Assembly (NCBI GenBank): GCA_035631875.1
Contig: DASQHX010000004.1
Location: 1-46,243, forward strand
Reading direction: 5' to 3'
DNA: 46,243 nucleotides
Source: Nitrosopumilaceae archaeon
GTDB taxonomy: Archaea > Thermoproteota > Nitrososphaeria > Nitrososphaerales > Nitrosopumilaceae
Shown one piece after another: positions 16,755 through 24,583 of the stretch (position 1 is its first letter; every line of letters starts with the position of its first letter). The position numbers and the translations under genes were made by a program. The notes under the pieces were generated by a model. That model was given only the letters and a program-made list of their open reading frames with translations, was not told the origin of the DNA and did not search any database.

Positions 16755-18515
16755 ATGTGTTCTATTATTGGTTACATTGGATCCGATAAAGCAGCGCCAG
16801 TATTAGTTCAAGGGCTAAAACGAATGGAGTATAGAGGATACGATAGTGTAGGAATAGCAACATTTTCTGATAATCAAATTTTAATAAAAAAAGGAGTTGG
16901 AAAAGTTGATCAGGTAAATAATACCTCTAAACTAGACACACTTTCTGGCCATATCGGGATTGGTCATACCAGATGGGCTACACACGGTGGGGTAACGTCT
17001 GCAAATGCTCATCCACATCCATCAAGCTCAAGCAAAATTGCTATAGTTCATAATGGAATTATTGATAATTTTTCAGAACTAAAAAAAGACTTGCAACAAA
17101 AGGGTTTTCTATTTAAAAGTGAGACAGACAGCGAAGTAATTGCAAATCTTTTACAATATGAGTTTGATCAAACAAAAAATGTCAAAAAATCTATGTTACA
17201 AACTGTTGGGCAATTAGTAGGGAATTATTCTTTTGTTGCAGTATTTAATGACGGAATGATTGCCGCAGCCAGATTTCATGAACCATTAATTGTAGGAATT
17301 GGAAAAGAAGGATATTTTGTCTCAAGCGATGTTTTGGGATTTGTAGGACATACTGATCAAGTGATTTATCCAGATAATCGCGAGTTTGTTATAATTAATA
17401 CACATGGGATTCAAATGTTTGATTTTGATGGAAATCCAGTAAGACATCAAATAACAAAAATATCAAAAGAATTTGCTGATTCATACAAAGGCGAATATGC
17501 ACACTATACCATAAAAGAAATCTCAGAACAGCCCAGAACAATATTAAAAGCAGGTCATAATACAAAAATCGAACTTGACCTTGTAGCTGATTTAATAAAA
17601 CAAGCAAAAAACATGTTCATAACTGGAAGCGGAACAAGCTACAATGCCGCACTTGTTGCAAAACACATTTTTTCAAAATATGCAAAATTAAAGATTGAAT
17701 CTCTCATATCCAGTGAAGTACCATATTCTCCGAACTTTTTTGATGATCAATCAATATTGATTGCCCTCTCTCAGAGTGGAGAAAGTGCAGATGTGCTTGA
17801 GGCTGTAAATATTGCACAAAATGATGGCACAAAAATAATTTCTATTGTAAATATGATGACATCTTCGCTTGCAAATATGTCATCAATCTCGATAGGATTG
17901 AACTGTGGGCCAGAGATTGGTGTTGCGGCAACCAAGAGCTTTACCTCACAACTTGCTGTATTGTATCAACTCACTGACAAGCTTTGTGGAAACTGCTTAG
18001 GACTTGATTTAAATGAAATTTCACAGGCCATGTCAAAGACATTATTAGATCATTCAAAAATCATAGATATTGCAAAACAACTCAAGAATGTTTCTGACAT
18101 CTATATACTTGGAAGAGGAATACATTACCCAATAGCTTGTGAGGCCTCACTAAAAATAAAAGAACTGACATATATTCACGCGGAGGGTCTTCCTGGCGGT
18201 GAATTAAAACATGGCCCCCTTGCGTTAATGGATTCCAATGTTTATGTTATAATAATTAATCCGCATGATTCAACATATGCTAATACTCTGACAAGTGCAC
18301 ATGAAATAAAGGCTCGTGGTGCAAAAATAATTGGGATCTCTGATAAACCAAGTGATGTTTATGACTTTTGGATACAAATCCCGACAGTTGGTGAAGCTTT
18401 TTATCCTTTAATAGAAATCATTCCAATTCAACTGCTTGCATATTATTCTGCTCTTGAGAAGAATGCAGATCCTGACTACCCAAGAAATCTTGCCAAATCT
18501 GTTACTGTAAAATAG
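16755..18515 (+). CDS. glmS: Glutamine-fructose-6-phosphate aminotransferase (isomerizing)
   Basis: GlmS makes glucosamine-6-phosphate from fructose-6-phosphate and glutamine, the entry into UDP-GlcNAc. The N-terminal class II glutaminase starts MCSIIGYIG with nucleophile Cys2 and has GHTRWATHG and HNGIIDN. Two SIS domains follow (FITGSGTSYNAALVAKHIF with LSQSGESAD; YILGRGIHYPIACEASLKIKE). The C-terminal DYPRNLAKSVTVK is the family hallmark. The full length of 586 is normal. It is transcribed divergently from the PelF/PelG-like operon, consistent with precursor supply for an amino-sugar polymer. Confidence 0.97.
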   Translation: MCSIIGYIGSDKAAPVLVQGLKRMEYRGYDSVGIATFSDNQILIKKGVGKVDQVNNTSKLDTLSGHIGIGHTRWATHGGVTSANAHPHPSSSSKIAIVHNGIIDNFSELKKDLQQKGFLFKSETDSEVIANLLQYEFDQTKNVKKSMLQTVGQLVGNYSFVAVFNDGMIAAARFHEPLIVGIGKEGYFVSSDVLGFVGHTDQVIYPDNREFVIINTHGIQMFDFDGNPVRHQITKISKEFADSYKGEYAHYTIKEISEQPRTILKAGHNTKIELDLVADLIKQAKNMFITGSGTSYNAALVAKHIFSKYAKLKIESLISSEVPYSPNFFDDQSILIALSQSGESADVLEAVNIAQNDGTKIISIVNMMTSSLANMSSISIGLNCGPEIGVAATKSFTSQLAVLYQLTDKLCGNCLGLDLNEISQAMSKTLLDHSKIIDIAKQLKNVSDIYILGRGIHYPIACEASLKIKELTYIHAEGLPGGELKHGPLALMDSNVYVIIINPHDSTYANTLTSAHEIKARGAKIIGISDKPSDVYDFWIQIPTVGEAFYPLIEIIPIQLLAYYSALEKNADPDYPRNLAKSVTVK

Positions 18516-18523
18516 ATGTATTG

Positions 18524-18530
18524 TTTTTTT
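18524..18530 (+). terminator. Possible T-tract terminator of glmS
   Basis: Seven T residues begin eight bases after the glmS stop codon. Archaeal RNA polymerase terminates on such U-tracts without a hairpin. No other support. Confidence 0.4.
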
Positions 18531-18539
18531 ACTTATGAC

Positions 18540-18574
18540 TGTTCTAGTAATTTGTTAGCAAATTAAGATAATCT
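18540..18574 (+). promoter_or_regulatory. 35-bp conserved upstream element, copy C
   Basis: This block shares 29 of 35 positions with 7508-7542, with the ends best kept: TGTTCTAGTAATTT at the 5' end and GATAATCT at the 3' end. A zinc-ribbon gene starts at 18599, 24 bases after it. This is the third instance upstream of a tiny gene in the window. Confidence 0.6.
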
Positions 18575-18598
18575 TTAGTTGTTATAATAATGTAAGTC

Positions 18599-18730
18599 AT
18601 GAGTTGTGATATTTGTTGGAAAATAGTTGATGATTCTGACATTGAGGTTGAATTTGATTCTGATGAACTTGTCATATGTTCTGAATGTAGAACAAATCAT
18701 GGAGAAGAGTTTACTTTTGCAAAATTCTAG
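18599..18730 (+). CDS. Small zinc-ribbon protein (43 aa)
   Basis: The product is MSCDICWKIVDDSDIEVEF followed by an acidic part and ICSECRTNHGEEFTFAKF. Two CxxC pairs (C3/C6 and C30/C33) about 23 residues apart would bind one zinc. Such minimal zinc ribbons are common in archaea and may contact nucleic acid or protein. The conserved 35-bp element precedes it. Its stop codon lies in a 16-bp palindrome at 18721-18736. Confidence 0.7.
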   Translation: MSCDICWKIVDDSDIEVEFDSDELVICSECRTNHGEEFTFAKF

Positions 18731-18736
18731 AATTTT
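18721..18736. repeat. Perfect 16-bp palindrome AAAATTCTAGAATTTT
   Basis: The two halves are exact reverse complements around CTAG. It overlaps the end of the zinc-ribbon gene and lies 24 bases before the next start. It could be an operator for the secreted-protein gene at 18760. Its core TTCTAGAA recurs at 33641-33648 and near 30905. Confidence 0.5.
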
Positions 18737-18759
18737 ATTACTACAAAAGCAGAATAAAA

Positions 18760-19374
18760 ATGACACATTATAATATTTCAAAAAGATTTGTGATGGTGCT
18801 ATTTTTTACTGTATTCTCTACTGCCATGTTATTTGCACCAAATTATTTTTTGAAATCGGCATCAGCTGACCAGATGGTTCCAAGAGATGAAGGTGAGATT
18901 ATTTTTCCAGGTTCAAATGATGCAGGTGGAAACACAAATCACACTGTTTCCATCATTCCCATACAAAACACCACATCTGTAAACACTATACATGTAAACA
19001 CAAATCACACAGTTTCCATCATACCAACACAAAACACTATACATGTAAACACAAATCACACTGTTTCCATCATCATACAAAACACCACCGTATATGACAA
19101 AACCAATCCAGTGGGAGGTTTTAGCAATATTGTATGTAAGAGTGGATATCAATATGTACAAATGACAGGGCAGTATACTGCTGGAGATATTTCATATAAG
19201 GTGATTTTTCTACAAATGGAATTATTAGATGGTAATGGTAATGTCATAGCTAAAGGGTCTGGATTTGTGGATGATATTGATGCACATATGACTAAAAATT
19301 TTAACGCAATAACGAGATATCCGTCAACCTTCTCATCATGTATTATTCAAATTGATGGCACAATTCCAAAATAA
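18760..19374 (+). CDS. Secreted or anchored repeat protein, unknown function
   Basis: The 204-residue protein has an N-terminal hydrophobic segment (about residues 9-28, RFVMVLFFTVFSTAMLFAP) that looks like a signal peptide ending near SASA. Three copies of a NTNHTVSII...QNT motif follow (about residues 57-107), rich in NxT sequons that could be N-glycosylated. The C-terminal 90 residues form a beta-rich domain with two Cys. No family is recognised. It is probably extracellular. Confidence 0.7.
   Translation: MTHYNISKRFVMVLFFTVFSTAMLFAPNYFLKSASADQMVPRDEGEIIFPGSNDAGGNTNHTVSIIPIQNTTSVNTIHVNTNHTVSIIPTQNTIHVNTNHTVSIIIQNTTVYDKTNPVGGFSNIVCKSGYQYVQMTGQYTAGDISYKVIFLQMELLDGNGNVIAKGSGFVDDIDAHMTKNFNAITRYPSTFSSCIIQIDGTIPK
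18931..19090 (+). repeat. Imperfect tandem repeats in secreted protein gene
   Basis: AACACAAATCACAC(A/T)GTTTC occurs three times, starting near 18931, 18999 and 19050, each followed by a variant of ATACAAAACAC. The copies encode the NTNHTVSII motif. Copy spacing varies (about 68 and 51 bases), pointing to slippage or unequal crossover. Confidence 0.7.
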
Positions 19375-19521
19375 CTTCTGGAAATGTTGCAGTTACTGAA
19401 TGGGCAGCTTCTAGTGTTTTGAGCCTTCAGTTCATCCATTAGTAAATAAAGAAAATCTACACCAAATTTCAAAAATTCTTCATACATCTACTGTGTATTA
19501 AAGCCTGTAATTCAATTATGA

Positions 19522-19794
19522 TTAAGCTATAATTTCTTGTCTTTTTTCTGATTTACAGGAAAGCAATTCCATTATTCTATAATATGAGTTCAAGTACAGT
19601 GTACCTTTTTCAGTTATTTTGTAAATCTGTGTATTTTCTTCATTTTTTATTAATGAGTTTTTTTGTAATAATTCTAGGCATTTATTTAATTTCCACAAGG
19701 ATAAACCCGTATGACTAGATAGATCGTGTATATTTTCTAAATTGATGTTTTTTAGAATGCTAACACACATCTCGTTCTCGTCATGATATCTCAT
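19522..19794 (-). CDS. Winged-helix DNA-binding protein
   Basis: The 90-residue protein begins MRYHDENEMCVSILKNI and has an HTH region (LSSHTGLSLWKLNKCLELLQKNSLI) and wing (IYKITEKGTLYLNSY). It belongs to the same broad class as the MKYR proteins but is clearly diverged. A 16-bp repeat TAGTACATTGTTCTAT lies about 48 bases upstream of its start and could be an operator. Confidence 0.78.
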   Translation of the reverse strand: MRYHDENEMCVSILKNINLENIHDLSSHTGLSLWKLNKCLELLQKNSLIKNEENTQIYKITEKGTLYLNSYYRIMELLSCKSEKRQEIIA

Positions 19795-19841
19795 GTTTTA
19801 TGACTAGTGACCTTGAATTTAACCAATTTGTCTGATCAATA

Positions 19842-19857
19842 TAGTACATTGTTCTAT
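19842..19857. promoter_or_regulatory. 16-bp direct repeat, copy 1
   Basis: TAGTACATTGTTCTAT is repeated exactly at 20017-20032 in the same orientation. It sits upstream of the winged-helix gene ending at 19794 on the minus strand. A chance exact 16-mer within 175 bases of AT-rich DNA is unlikely, so a protein-binding site is plausible. Confidence 0.5.
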
Positions 19858-19923
19858 ACTTGCATTATGATCTATGAATTAACCATGAATATTTGCTAAA
19901 TAAAAATTTGAAACTGCAGAGCG

Positions 19924-19939
19924 GTGTCAAATATGACAC
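19924..19939. promoter_or_regulatory. Inverted repeat GTGTCA-aata-TGACAC
   Basis: Six-base perfect arms are separated by four bases, a typical size for a dimeric winged-helix operator. It lies between the two copies of the 16-bp direct repeat, in the divergent spacer between the gene at 19794 (minus) and 20080 (plus). Confidence 0.5.
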
Positions 19940-20016
19940 ACTGGGTTTGGGGTATGACTCTACAGTTTCTGTTATCTTTCCACTATAAAGGAAATAAGAT
20001 TTGTGCAGTTCTCTTC

Positions 20017-20032
20017 TAGTACATTGTTCTAT
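20017..20032. promoter_or_regulatory. 16-bp direct repeat, copy 2
   Basis: This is an exact second copy of TAGTACATTGTTCTAT. It is 47 bases before the GTG start at 20080. The pair of repeats flanks the GTGTCA/TGACAC inverted repeat. Confidence 0.5.
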
Positions 20033-20079
20033 TTTGGTTTGAAATAATGGTTAAAAACTATATCAAACTCCCTGATTGA

Positions 20080-20340
20080 GTGGCAACTATCAAGTTAAAT
20101 CAGTCCAAGAAACTTTTTTTGACACAATCTTGTCTTAAAGATCAGAAAACCATGGACTATATTCTAAAAGCTACTAGGAAACAAAACTTTCCAGAAAAAA
20201 ACATAATCAAAGGCGTAAACATAGATATAACAAAGTCAGGAGATTATCTAGTTCGGTGTTTAGATGATACAGTACACTTGTTTGAGATACAGTTGACTAT
20301 TCCGTCTGGCTTTACAACAAATTTACTAGGAAATTTATAA
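20080..20340 (+). CDS. Hypothetical protein, 86 aa
   Basis: The start appears to be GTG 20080, because an ATG at 20047 runs into a stop. The product begins MATIKLNQSKKLFLTQSCLKD and is soluble with no recognised domain. Its middle (IKGVNIDITKSGDYLVRCLDDTVHLFEIQLTI) has alternating hydrophobic residues like beta strands. Divergent winged-helix genes and repeated sites surround it. Moderate confidence that it is a gene. Confidence 0.5.
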   Translation: MATIKLNQSKKLFLTQSCLKDQKTMDYILKATRKQNFPEKNIIKGVNIDITKSGDYLVRCLDDTVHLFEIQLTIPSGFTTNLLGNL

Positions 20341-20370
20341 TATGATGTTAGTGTACTTTTGTTTGTTACA

Positions 20371-20706
20371 CTATAACGTGTCACTTAATTGGTATTTGCA
20401 CAAAACATCTCTAAAATTTCTGCAATTATTTAGAAAAAACATGCCTTCACTTGTCAATTTATATCGTCGATTATTAGAAGTATCATATCTTAGGACAAGC
20501 CCTGCTCCGATTAGTTTTTCACAATTCCTAGTTGCGGCACAATGAGACATATTAGTAAATCGCGCTATGGAACTGATGATAGCATCACTTGAGTATTGTA
20601 AATGTTCTAAAATCTGAATGAGTTGATCAAGTTGTCCTCTTTTTTTCTTATTTTGCTGGTTTTGTTCAATCAATTGTGGGTATATTGATAGTTCTTGTCT
20701 GGTCAT
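20371..20706 (-). CDS. Winged-helix regulator (SNNRRYKLT wing type)
   Basis: From ATG 20706 the product has 111 residues (MTRQELSIYPQLIEQNQQNKKKR...). A basic linker is followed by LDQLIQILEHL, an HTH (ISSIARFTNMSHCAATRNCEKLIGAGLV) and wing (YDTSNNRRYKLTSEGMFFL). The frame extends to 20757 only with a TTG start, so ATG is preferred. It resembles the next upstream gene at 20836 in the S-x5-CxKLI helix, so the two may be tandem relatives. Confidence 0.75.
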   Translation of the reverse strand: MTRQELSIYPQLIEQNQQNKKKRGQLDQLIQILEHLQYSSDAIISSIARFTNMSHCAATRNCEKLIGAGLVLRYDTSNNRRYKLTSEGMFFLNNCRNFRDVLCKYQLSDTL

Positions 20707-20835
20707 GCTATTACCCTGAGAATAATCTTTTATAATTCTGTGGCATGTAATAGACAATTACATGCTTTTTTTTATCATCTTTTAACTCAATAATTGTATC
20801 TGTATTTCAAATATCTCTTGAAAACTCTACATCTT

Positions 20836-21168
20836 TCAGCATCTGATGTTTATTTCTTTAACCATATCATAGAATTTTTGAAATTCTTTAAAGAATTTGA
20901 TTCCTTTTTCAGTGATTGTAAAAATATGTTTTCTTTCGTTTCTGATAGATCTTATCATATCTGCGTTAATTAATTTCTGGCAGTTGTTCATTGCTGTAGT
21001 GTATGACAGATTTGCCTTTTGAGATATTTTAGATATCAATATGCCATCAACACCTGCATCCATACATGCTTGGAGAATATCTCCAGTTATGCTCAAAGTA
21101 GATCTGTGTTGATGTTTTAAAAATAATTTACTTGTAGGCAAGTCAGTTGAAGTGCTTGTCAATGTCAT
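20836..21168 (-). CDS. Winged-helix DNA-binding protein
   Basis: This 110-residue protein has an N-terminal Thr/Ser-rich extension, then STLSITGDILQACMDAGVDG, the HTH ISKISQKANLSYTTAMNNCQKLINADMI and a wing HIFTITEKGIKFF. It is similar in layout to the product of the gene at 20371 on the same strand. The perfect palindrome TTCTAGCTAGAA lies 48 bases upstream of its ATG and is a candidate autoregulatory site. Confidence 0.8.
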   Translation of the reverse strand: MTLTSTSTDLPTSKLFLKHQHRSTLSITGDILQACMDAGVDGILISKISQKANLSYTTAMNNCQKLINADMIRSIRNERKHIFTITEKGIKFFKEFQKFYDMVKEINIRC

Positions 21169-21513
21169 TGAAATTTATTTTATATGAAATCCTACTATTA
21201 TCCATGATCGAAAAATTCTAGCTAGAAATACTACTTATTGTAGCGGTGAGCGAACCTTAATAACAAGTTGCAAAATTTTTTATACAAAAAAATTAATCAA
21301 TATTAAACAATACTTGAATTTTAATTTTAAGTAATAAGAAATACATGTCTTAACAGGGCATTGACAAGAGTTATCAGTCAAGACGTGATGCCGCTTTCAC
21401 TGTATATTGTGGTAAAACATTTTTTCTTTTCTGATTACAACTGAGAAGATTGTTACAGTACAAATCTACTTCAATTTTTTAAACTTTTAACGGGAAATGA
21501 ATGTATCCAAAAA
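21169..21513. other. 345-bp intergenic region with palindrome
   Basis: No credible gene on either strand. It separates the divergent winged-helix gene and the Spherulin-4-like gene and should hold both promoters. The clearest structure is a 12-bp perfect palindrome at 21216-21227. The rest is AT-rich with T-tracts near 21420-21430 and 21475-21490. Confidence 0.6.
21216..21227. promoter_or_regulatory. Perfect palindrome TTCTAGCTAGAA
   Basis: A 12-bp exact palindrome in the divergent spacer between the winged-helix gene (start 21168) and the glycosidase-like gene (start 21514). It has the TTCTAG half-site seen at several other promoters in this window. Operator role is inference. Confidence 0.5.
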
Positions 21514-22593
21514 ATGAAAACTCTGTACTTTGGAATAATTGGTGGAATTTTTATCATGGTTATTTTTATCAGTAATACTGCATTAACTGCGCAACAAGAC
21601 TCTAACAACCAATCTACATCAAGCACAACTACAGGAGACTTGGCTACGCGGATTGGAGGTAACGCCATAGGCATCTATTATCCAATGTATGATCTAAGCG
21701 AGCTTCCTCAAGTGCTTGCAGCAAAGAAAGCTTTCTCCATCGTACCATTCGATGTAAACATAAATCCAGAATCTGGACCGGGAACAGAGCCTTCTATATC
21801 TTGGGCAGATGCGATCACCCAGCTCAAGAATACGGGTGACGTAGTTACAGGTTATGTACCTACAGGATACGGAACAAGGACTGTTGCAAATGTAGAAGAT
21901 ATGATATCTGCATACCATCAATTCTACCCCAAACTAGATGGAATAATGTTCGATGAGGTGTCTAGCTCTTCATCAGAATTTACATTTTACCAGACAATCT
22001 CAAACTATGCAAGGTCGCTAGGTTTCTCATACATACGAGCAAACCCAGGAAATTCAATACATCAAGGCGATGTACAACTCTTTGACCATATAGCAATATA
22101 CGAATCTTCAAGATATCCAGATGAATCGACACTTCAATCAAGAACCTTCTATCCTCAATATTCAAAGGATGTAGTTGGTTTTGGTGTCACAATACATTCT
22201 CAGCCAACATATAATTCGACTTGGCTTCATATGGCAACAAAATATCTGAAGTGGGTTTACATCACAGACCAAACAGAACCAAATCCATATGCTGTATTTC
22301 CATCATACTTTAACCAGTATCTTACTGATCTTTCATCTTTAGACATGGCCCTAACAATAAATGATCTGATCAACAATGTAAAATCAATGAATCTACAGGA
22401 AGATGAAACAACAATCTTTGATTCTAAACTTCAGGTAGCAATTAAATCGCTTAACTCAAACAACAATGAAGCCAAGAATCAGCTTAACGCATTTATTCAC
22501 GAGGTTAACGCACAAACTGGAAAGAAGATAACGCAAGATCAAGCAAATCAATTGATACGATCTGCACGAAATATTCTAAACTCAATACACTAG
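21514..22593 (+). CDS. Secreted Spherulin-4-like glycosidase (GH135-type)
   Basis: An N-terminal signal or anchor segment (about residues 5-26) is followed by a Ser/Thr-rich linker and a TIM-barrel-like domain, about residues 50-270. Family signatures are IVPFDVNINPESGPG (76-90), GYVPTGYGTR (113-122) and LDGIMFDEVS (141-150), the last with adjacent acids D147/E148. This matches Spherulin 4, which includes fungal Sph3, an N-acetylgalactosaminidase acting on galactosaminogalactan. A helical tail of about 80 residues follows. The product probably acts outside the cell on a hexosamine polymer; proximity to PelF/PelG-like genes makes it a possible counterpart of the PelA hydrolase. Confidence 0.8.
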   Translation: MKTLYFGIIGGIFIMVIFISNTALTAQQDSNNQSTSSTTTGDLATRIGGNAIGIYYPMYDLSELPQVLAAKKAFSIVPFDVNINPESGPGTEPSISWADAITQLKNTGDVVTGYVPTGYGTRTVANVEDMISAYHQFYPKLDGIMFDEVSSSSSEFTFYQTISNYARSLGFSYIRANPGNSIHQGDVQLFDHIAIYESSRYPDESTLQSRTFYPQYSKDVVGFGVTIHSQPTYNSTWLHMATKYLKWVYITDQTEPNPYAVFPSYFNQYLTDLSSLDMALTINDLINNVKSMNLQEDETTIFDSKLQVAIKSLNSNNNEAKNQLNAFIHEVNAQTGKKITQDQANQLIRSARNILNSIH

Positions 22594-22638
22594 ATTTTTA
22601 AAAAAAGTTCCAGAAAAAAATTGTAAAAATTCTAAGAA

Positions 22639-23184
22639 TTATCTTTTCTTGATAGACAAGGTTTTTTGTACCTCGTTCATGCTGCTAATGAATTTCTGCT
22701 TTGCTTCATATTCATCTGATACCTTGACAACAATTTCAGATGACGAAAACATTACATCCTTGACTAAAATTGGTGCACTTAGTCCTAACAGCTCACTCAA
22801 TATGTCAAATATGTTGTTAAACTTGGTTCCGTTTTTGTACTTGAAGATTGTATTGCCTTCTGATAGTTTTGGGGGCAATTCTAAAGGAATCACCAACTCT
22901 GGTGAAGTAATTTCTGTAACAAAAGTATTGGTATCATTTTTTATCATCTCGACTAGTTTTTCTTTTTCAGACACAAGCTCATTTTTTATCTTTTCAAGTT
23001 CACCCAATTCGTCATGATACTGTTCTCCTACCATCTTTGCAAATGTGGACTCTGTGACACTCTTTAATGGAACTTCATGAATTCTAAAATTAACTCTGGC
23101 AAGCTCAGCTTCTACATTGGTTAATTGCTGTCTATTGGATTTTATCCTGCCAGCTATCTCTTCAAGATACTGAAAATCAACCAT
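22639..23184 (-). CDS. Coiled-coil protein next to tubulin-like gene
   Basis: The 181-residue protein has two long charged helices with heptad character (residues 5-35 and about 60-95), a middle segment with Pro-rich VIPLELPPKL, and an alpha/beta C-terminal part (VKDVMFSSSEIVVKVSDEYEAKQKFI). It starts 10 bases after the tubulin-like gene and is surely cotranscribed with it. No family is recognised. Its place suggests a partner or regulator of the filament protein, which is inference. Confidence 0.7.
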   Translation of the reverse strand: MVDFQYLEEIAGRIKSNRQQLTNVEAELARVNFRIHEVPLKSVTESTFAKMVGEQYHDELGELEKIKNELVSEKEKLVEMIKNDTNTFVTEITSPELVIPLELPPKLSEGNTIFKYKNGTKFNNIFDILSELLGLSAPILVKDVMFSSSEIVVKVSDEYEAKQKFISSMNEVQKTLSIKKR

Positions 23185-23194
23185 CTTTCAATAC

Positions 23195-24583
23195 CTAACT
23201 AAACTGATGAACTACGTCCATCAGGCTCTGCTTGAATTCTTCTGTAGTCAAACCCCATCTACCATATTCCTCCTTGTAAGCATCCCATGAGACTTCGGCC
23301 TCGCTTGCAATTTCAAGTATTTTTGGTCCTATCGCCTTTGTGTTAACTAGAATTGTCACGTTTGCCTGTTCGCTTTCAAGTATTGGTATCTTGACAAAAA
23401 TCATTCTAGAATCTTCAATGTTAAATCTGTCTTTGATGATTGCCTTGAGCGCATCTCTTTCTTTTACATCAAATTCTCCGCTGACTTTGACTAGTGCACA
23501 GCAAGAATCCTTTGGACCGCCCTTGTCTCGGACATCATTCTCATCAATATCGAACAAAAGTGCGTCTTCTTTTTTGTGAATGTGTTCTACAATTCTTTCC
23601 ATGGTGTTGCTTTTTCCTTTTGACATTAGATCTGTACTCCATATTTTTTCCTCAGATATGATTGGGATGACCCATGGAATGGCAAATTTTGGTCGTTTTG
23701 TTGCAAGCCATGTTCTATAGTTTGACATGTCCCATTCTGTTTCTCTTGCAAATGATGAAACAAACATCGAAATGGCACTTGCTGCAATCAGATTCATACC
23801 GCGATAATCCTTCCAGCCTACTTCTTGTTCTTTTGGAAGATCATCAATTATTGATGGAATCTTGTCCAATTTTTTTTCAAATCTATGAGCTAAGAGTCTT
23901 AGGGTTTTATTTGAAAAGAGTATTGAACAATCACTATATTTTATTTGGTGTTCTAGATTCATCACTATGTTTATTGCAGCAGCCTCAAAAATTATAGGAT
24001 CCCATCCAAACTCTGGTAAAAGTCCTAATGTTGCAATGGTTGCATGCTCTTTAGTATCTTTTTTTATGTATTGGATAAATCCACTTGCAAATGAACTGCC
24101 AGTTCCGCCTCCCATTGCAAACGGTACACAGAATCCCCTTACTGGTTCTGGTGAAAGAGCGGCAATTTGTTTTTGCATATCAAATTTAGTACTTACCTCT
24201 TTTATGAATCGGGTTCTGCCCTCTGCCCAATTTCTTGCTGCTCCTCCTGAACCATGAATTACGTGTTTATCTCTTAGGGCAAAAAGATCAGGATATGATT
24301 GTAAAATGAGATTTGCAGCTCTTGGATCCAAGTCAATTAGCAATGCTCTTGGTATGAGTGGTATCTCTCCACTTCCATATGATGGTGGAAATCTCAGTAT
24401 GGTGCTGCCGTATCTTTTGAGCACTCTGGATTCTTCCTTTTCACCTTTAAGAGTAGGTTTGAGCGGGTCTGCACCTACATCAAGAAGTAATCTTCTGTAT
24501 GCTTCTGCACCCAATCCTATGCCGCAATGACCAAAACATGTCATTAGCACCGGGGCTGGTGGCAGTGGATCAAACTTTGACAA
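23195..24583 (-). CDS. Tubulin/FtsZ-superfamily GTPase, tubulin-like (artubulin-type)
   Basis: At 462 residues this is tubulin-sized. The tubulin landmarks appear in order: CFGHCGIGLGAE (16-27, the GQCGNQ loop), LIDLDPRA (82-89), GSGGAARNWAEG (111-122, compare DAANNxARG), the GTP signature GGGTGSS (158-164), EAAAINIVMNLEHQIKYSD (200-218) with N205 at the guanine-binding Asn, and a C-terminal domain with VIPIISEEKIW and EEYGRWGLTTEEF. The T7 loop reads WDMSNYRTWL (284-293): Asp285 is kept but Asn288 replaces the catalytic acid, as beta-tubulin also lacks it. Tubulin homologues are reported from Nitrosarchaeum. It is likely cytoskeletal. Confidence 0.82.
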   Translation of the reverse strand: MSKFDPLPPAPVLMTCFGHCGIGLGAEAYRRLLLDVGADPLKPTLKGEKEESRVLKRYGSTILRFPPSYGSGEIPLIPRALLIDLDPRAANLILQSYPDLFALRDKHVIHGSGGAARNWAEGRTRFIKEVSTKFDMQKQIAALSPEPVRGFCVPFAMGGGTGSSFASGFIQYIKKDTKEHATIATLGLLPEFGWDPIIFEAAAINIVMNLEHQIKYSDCSILFSNKTLRLLAHRFEKKLDKIPSIIDDLPKEQEVGWKDYRGMNLIAASAISMFVSSFARETEWDMSNYRTWLATKRPKFAIPWVIPIISEEKIWSTDLMSKGKSNTMERIVEHIHKKEDALLFDIDENDVRDKGGPKDSCCALVKVSGEFDVKERDALKAIIKDRFNIEDSRMIFVKIPILESEQANVTILVNTKAIGPKILEIASEAEVSWDAYKEEYGRWGLTTEEFKQSLMDVVHQFS

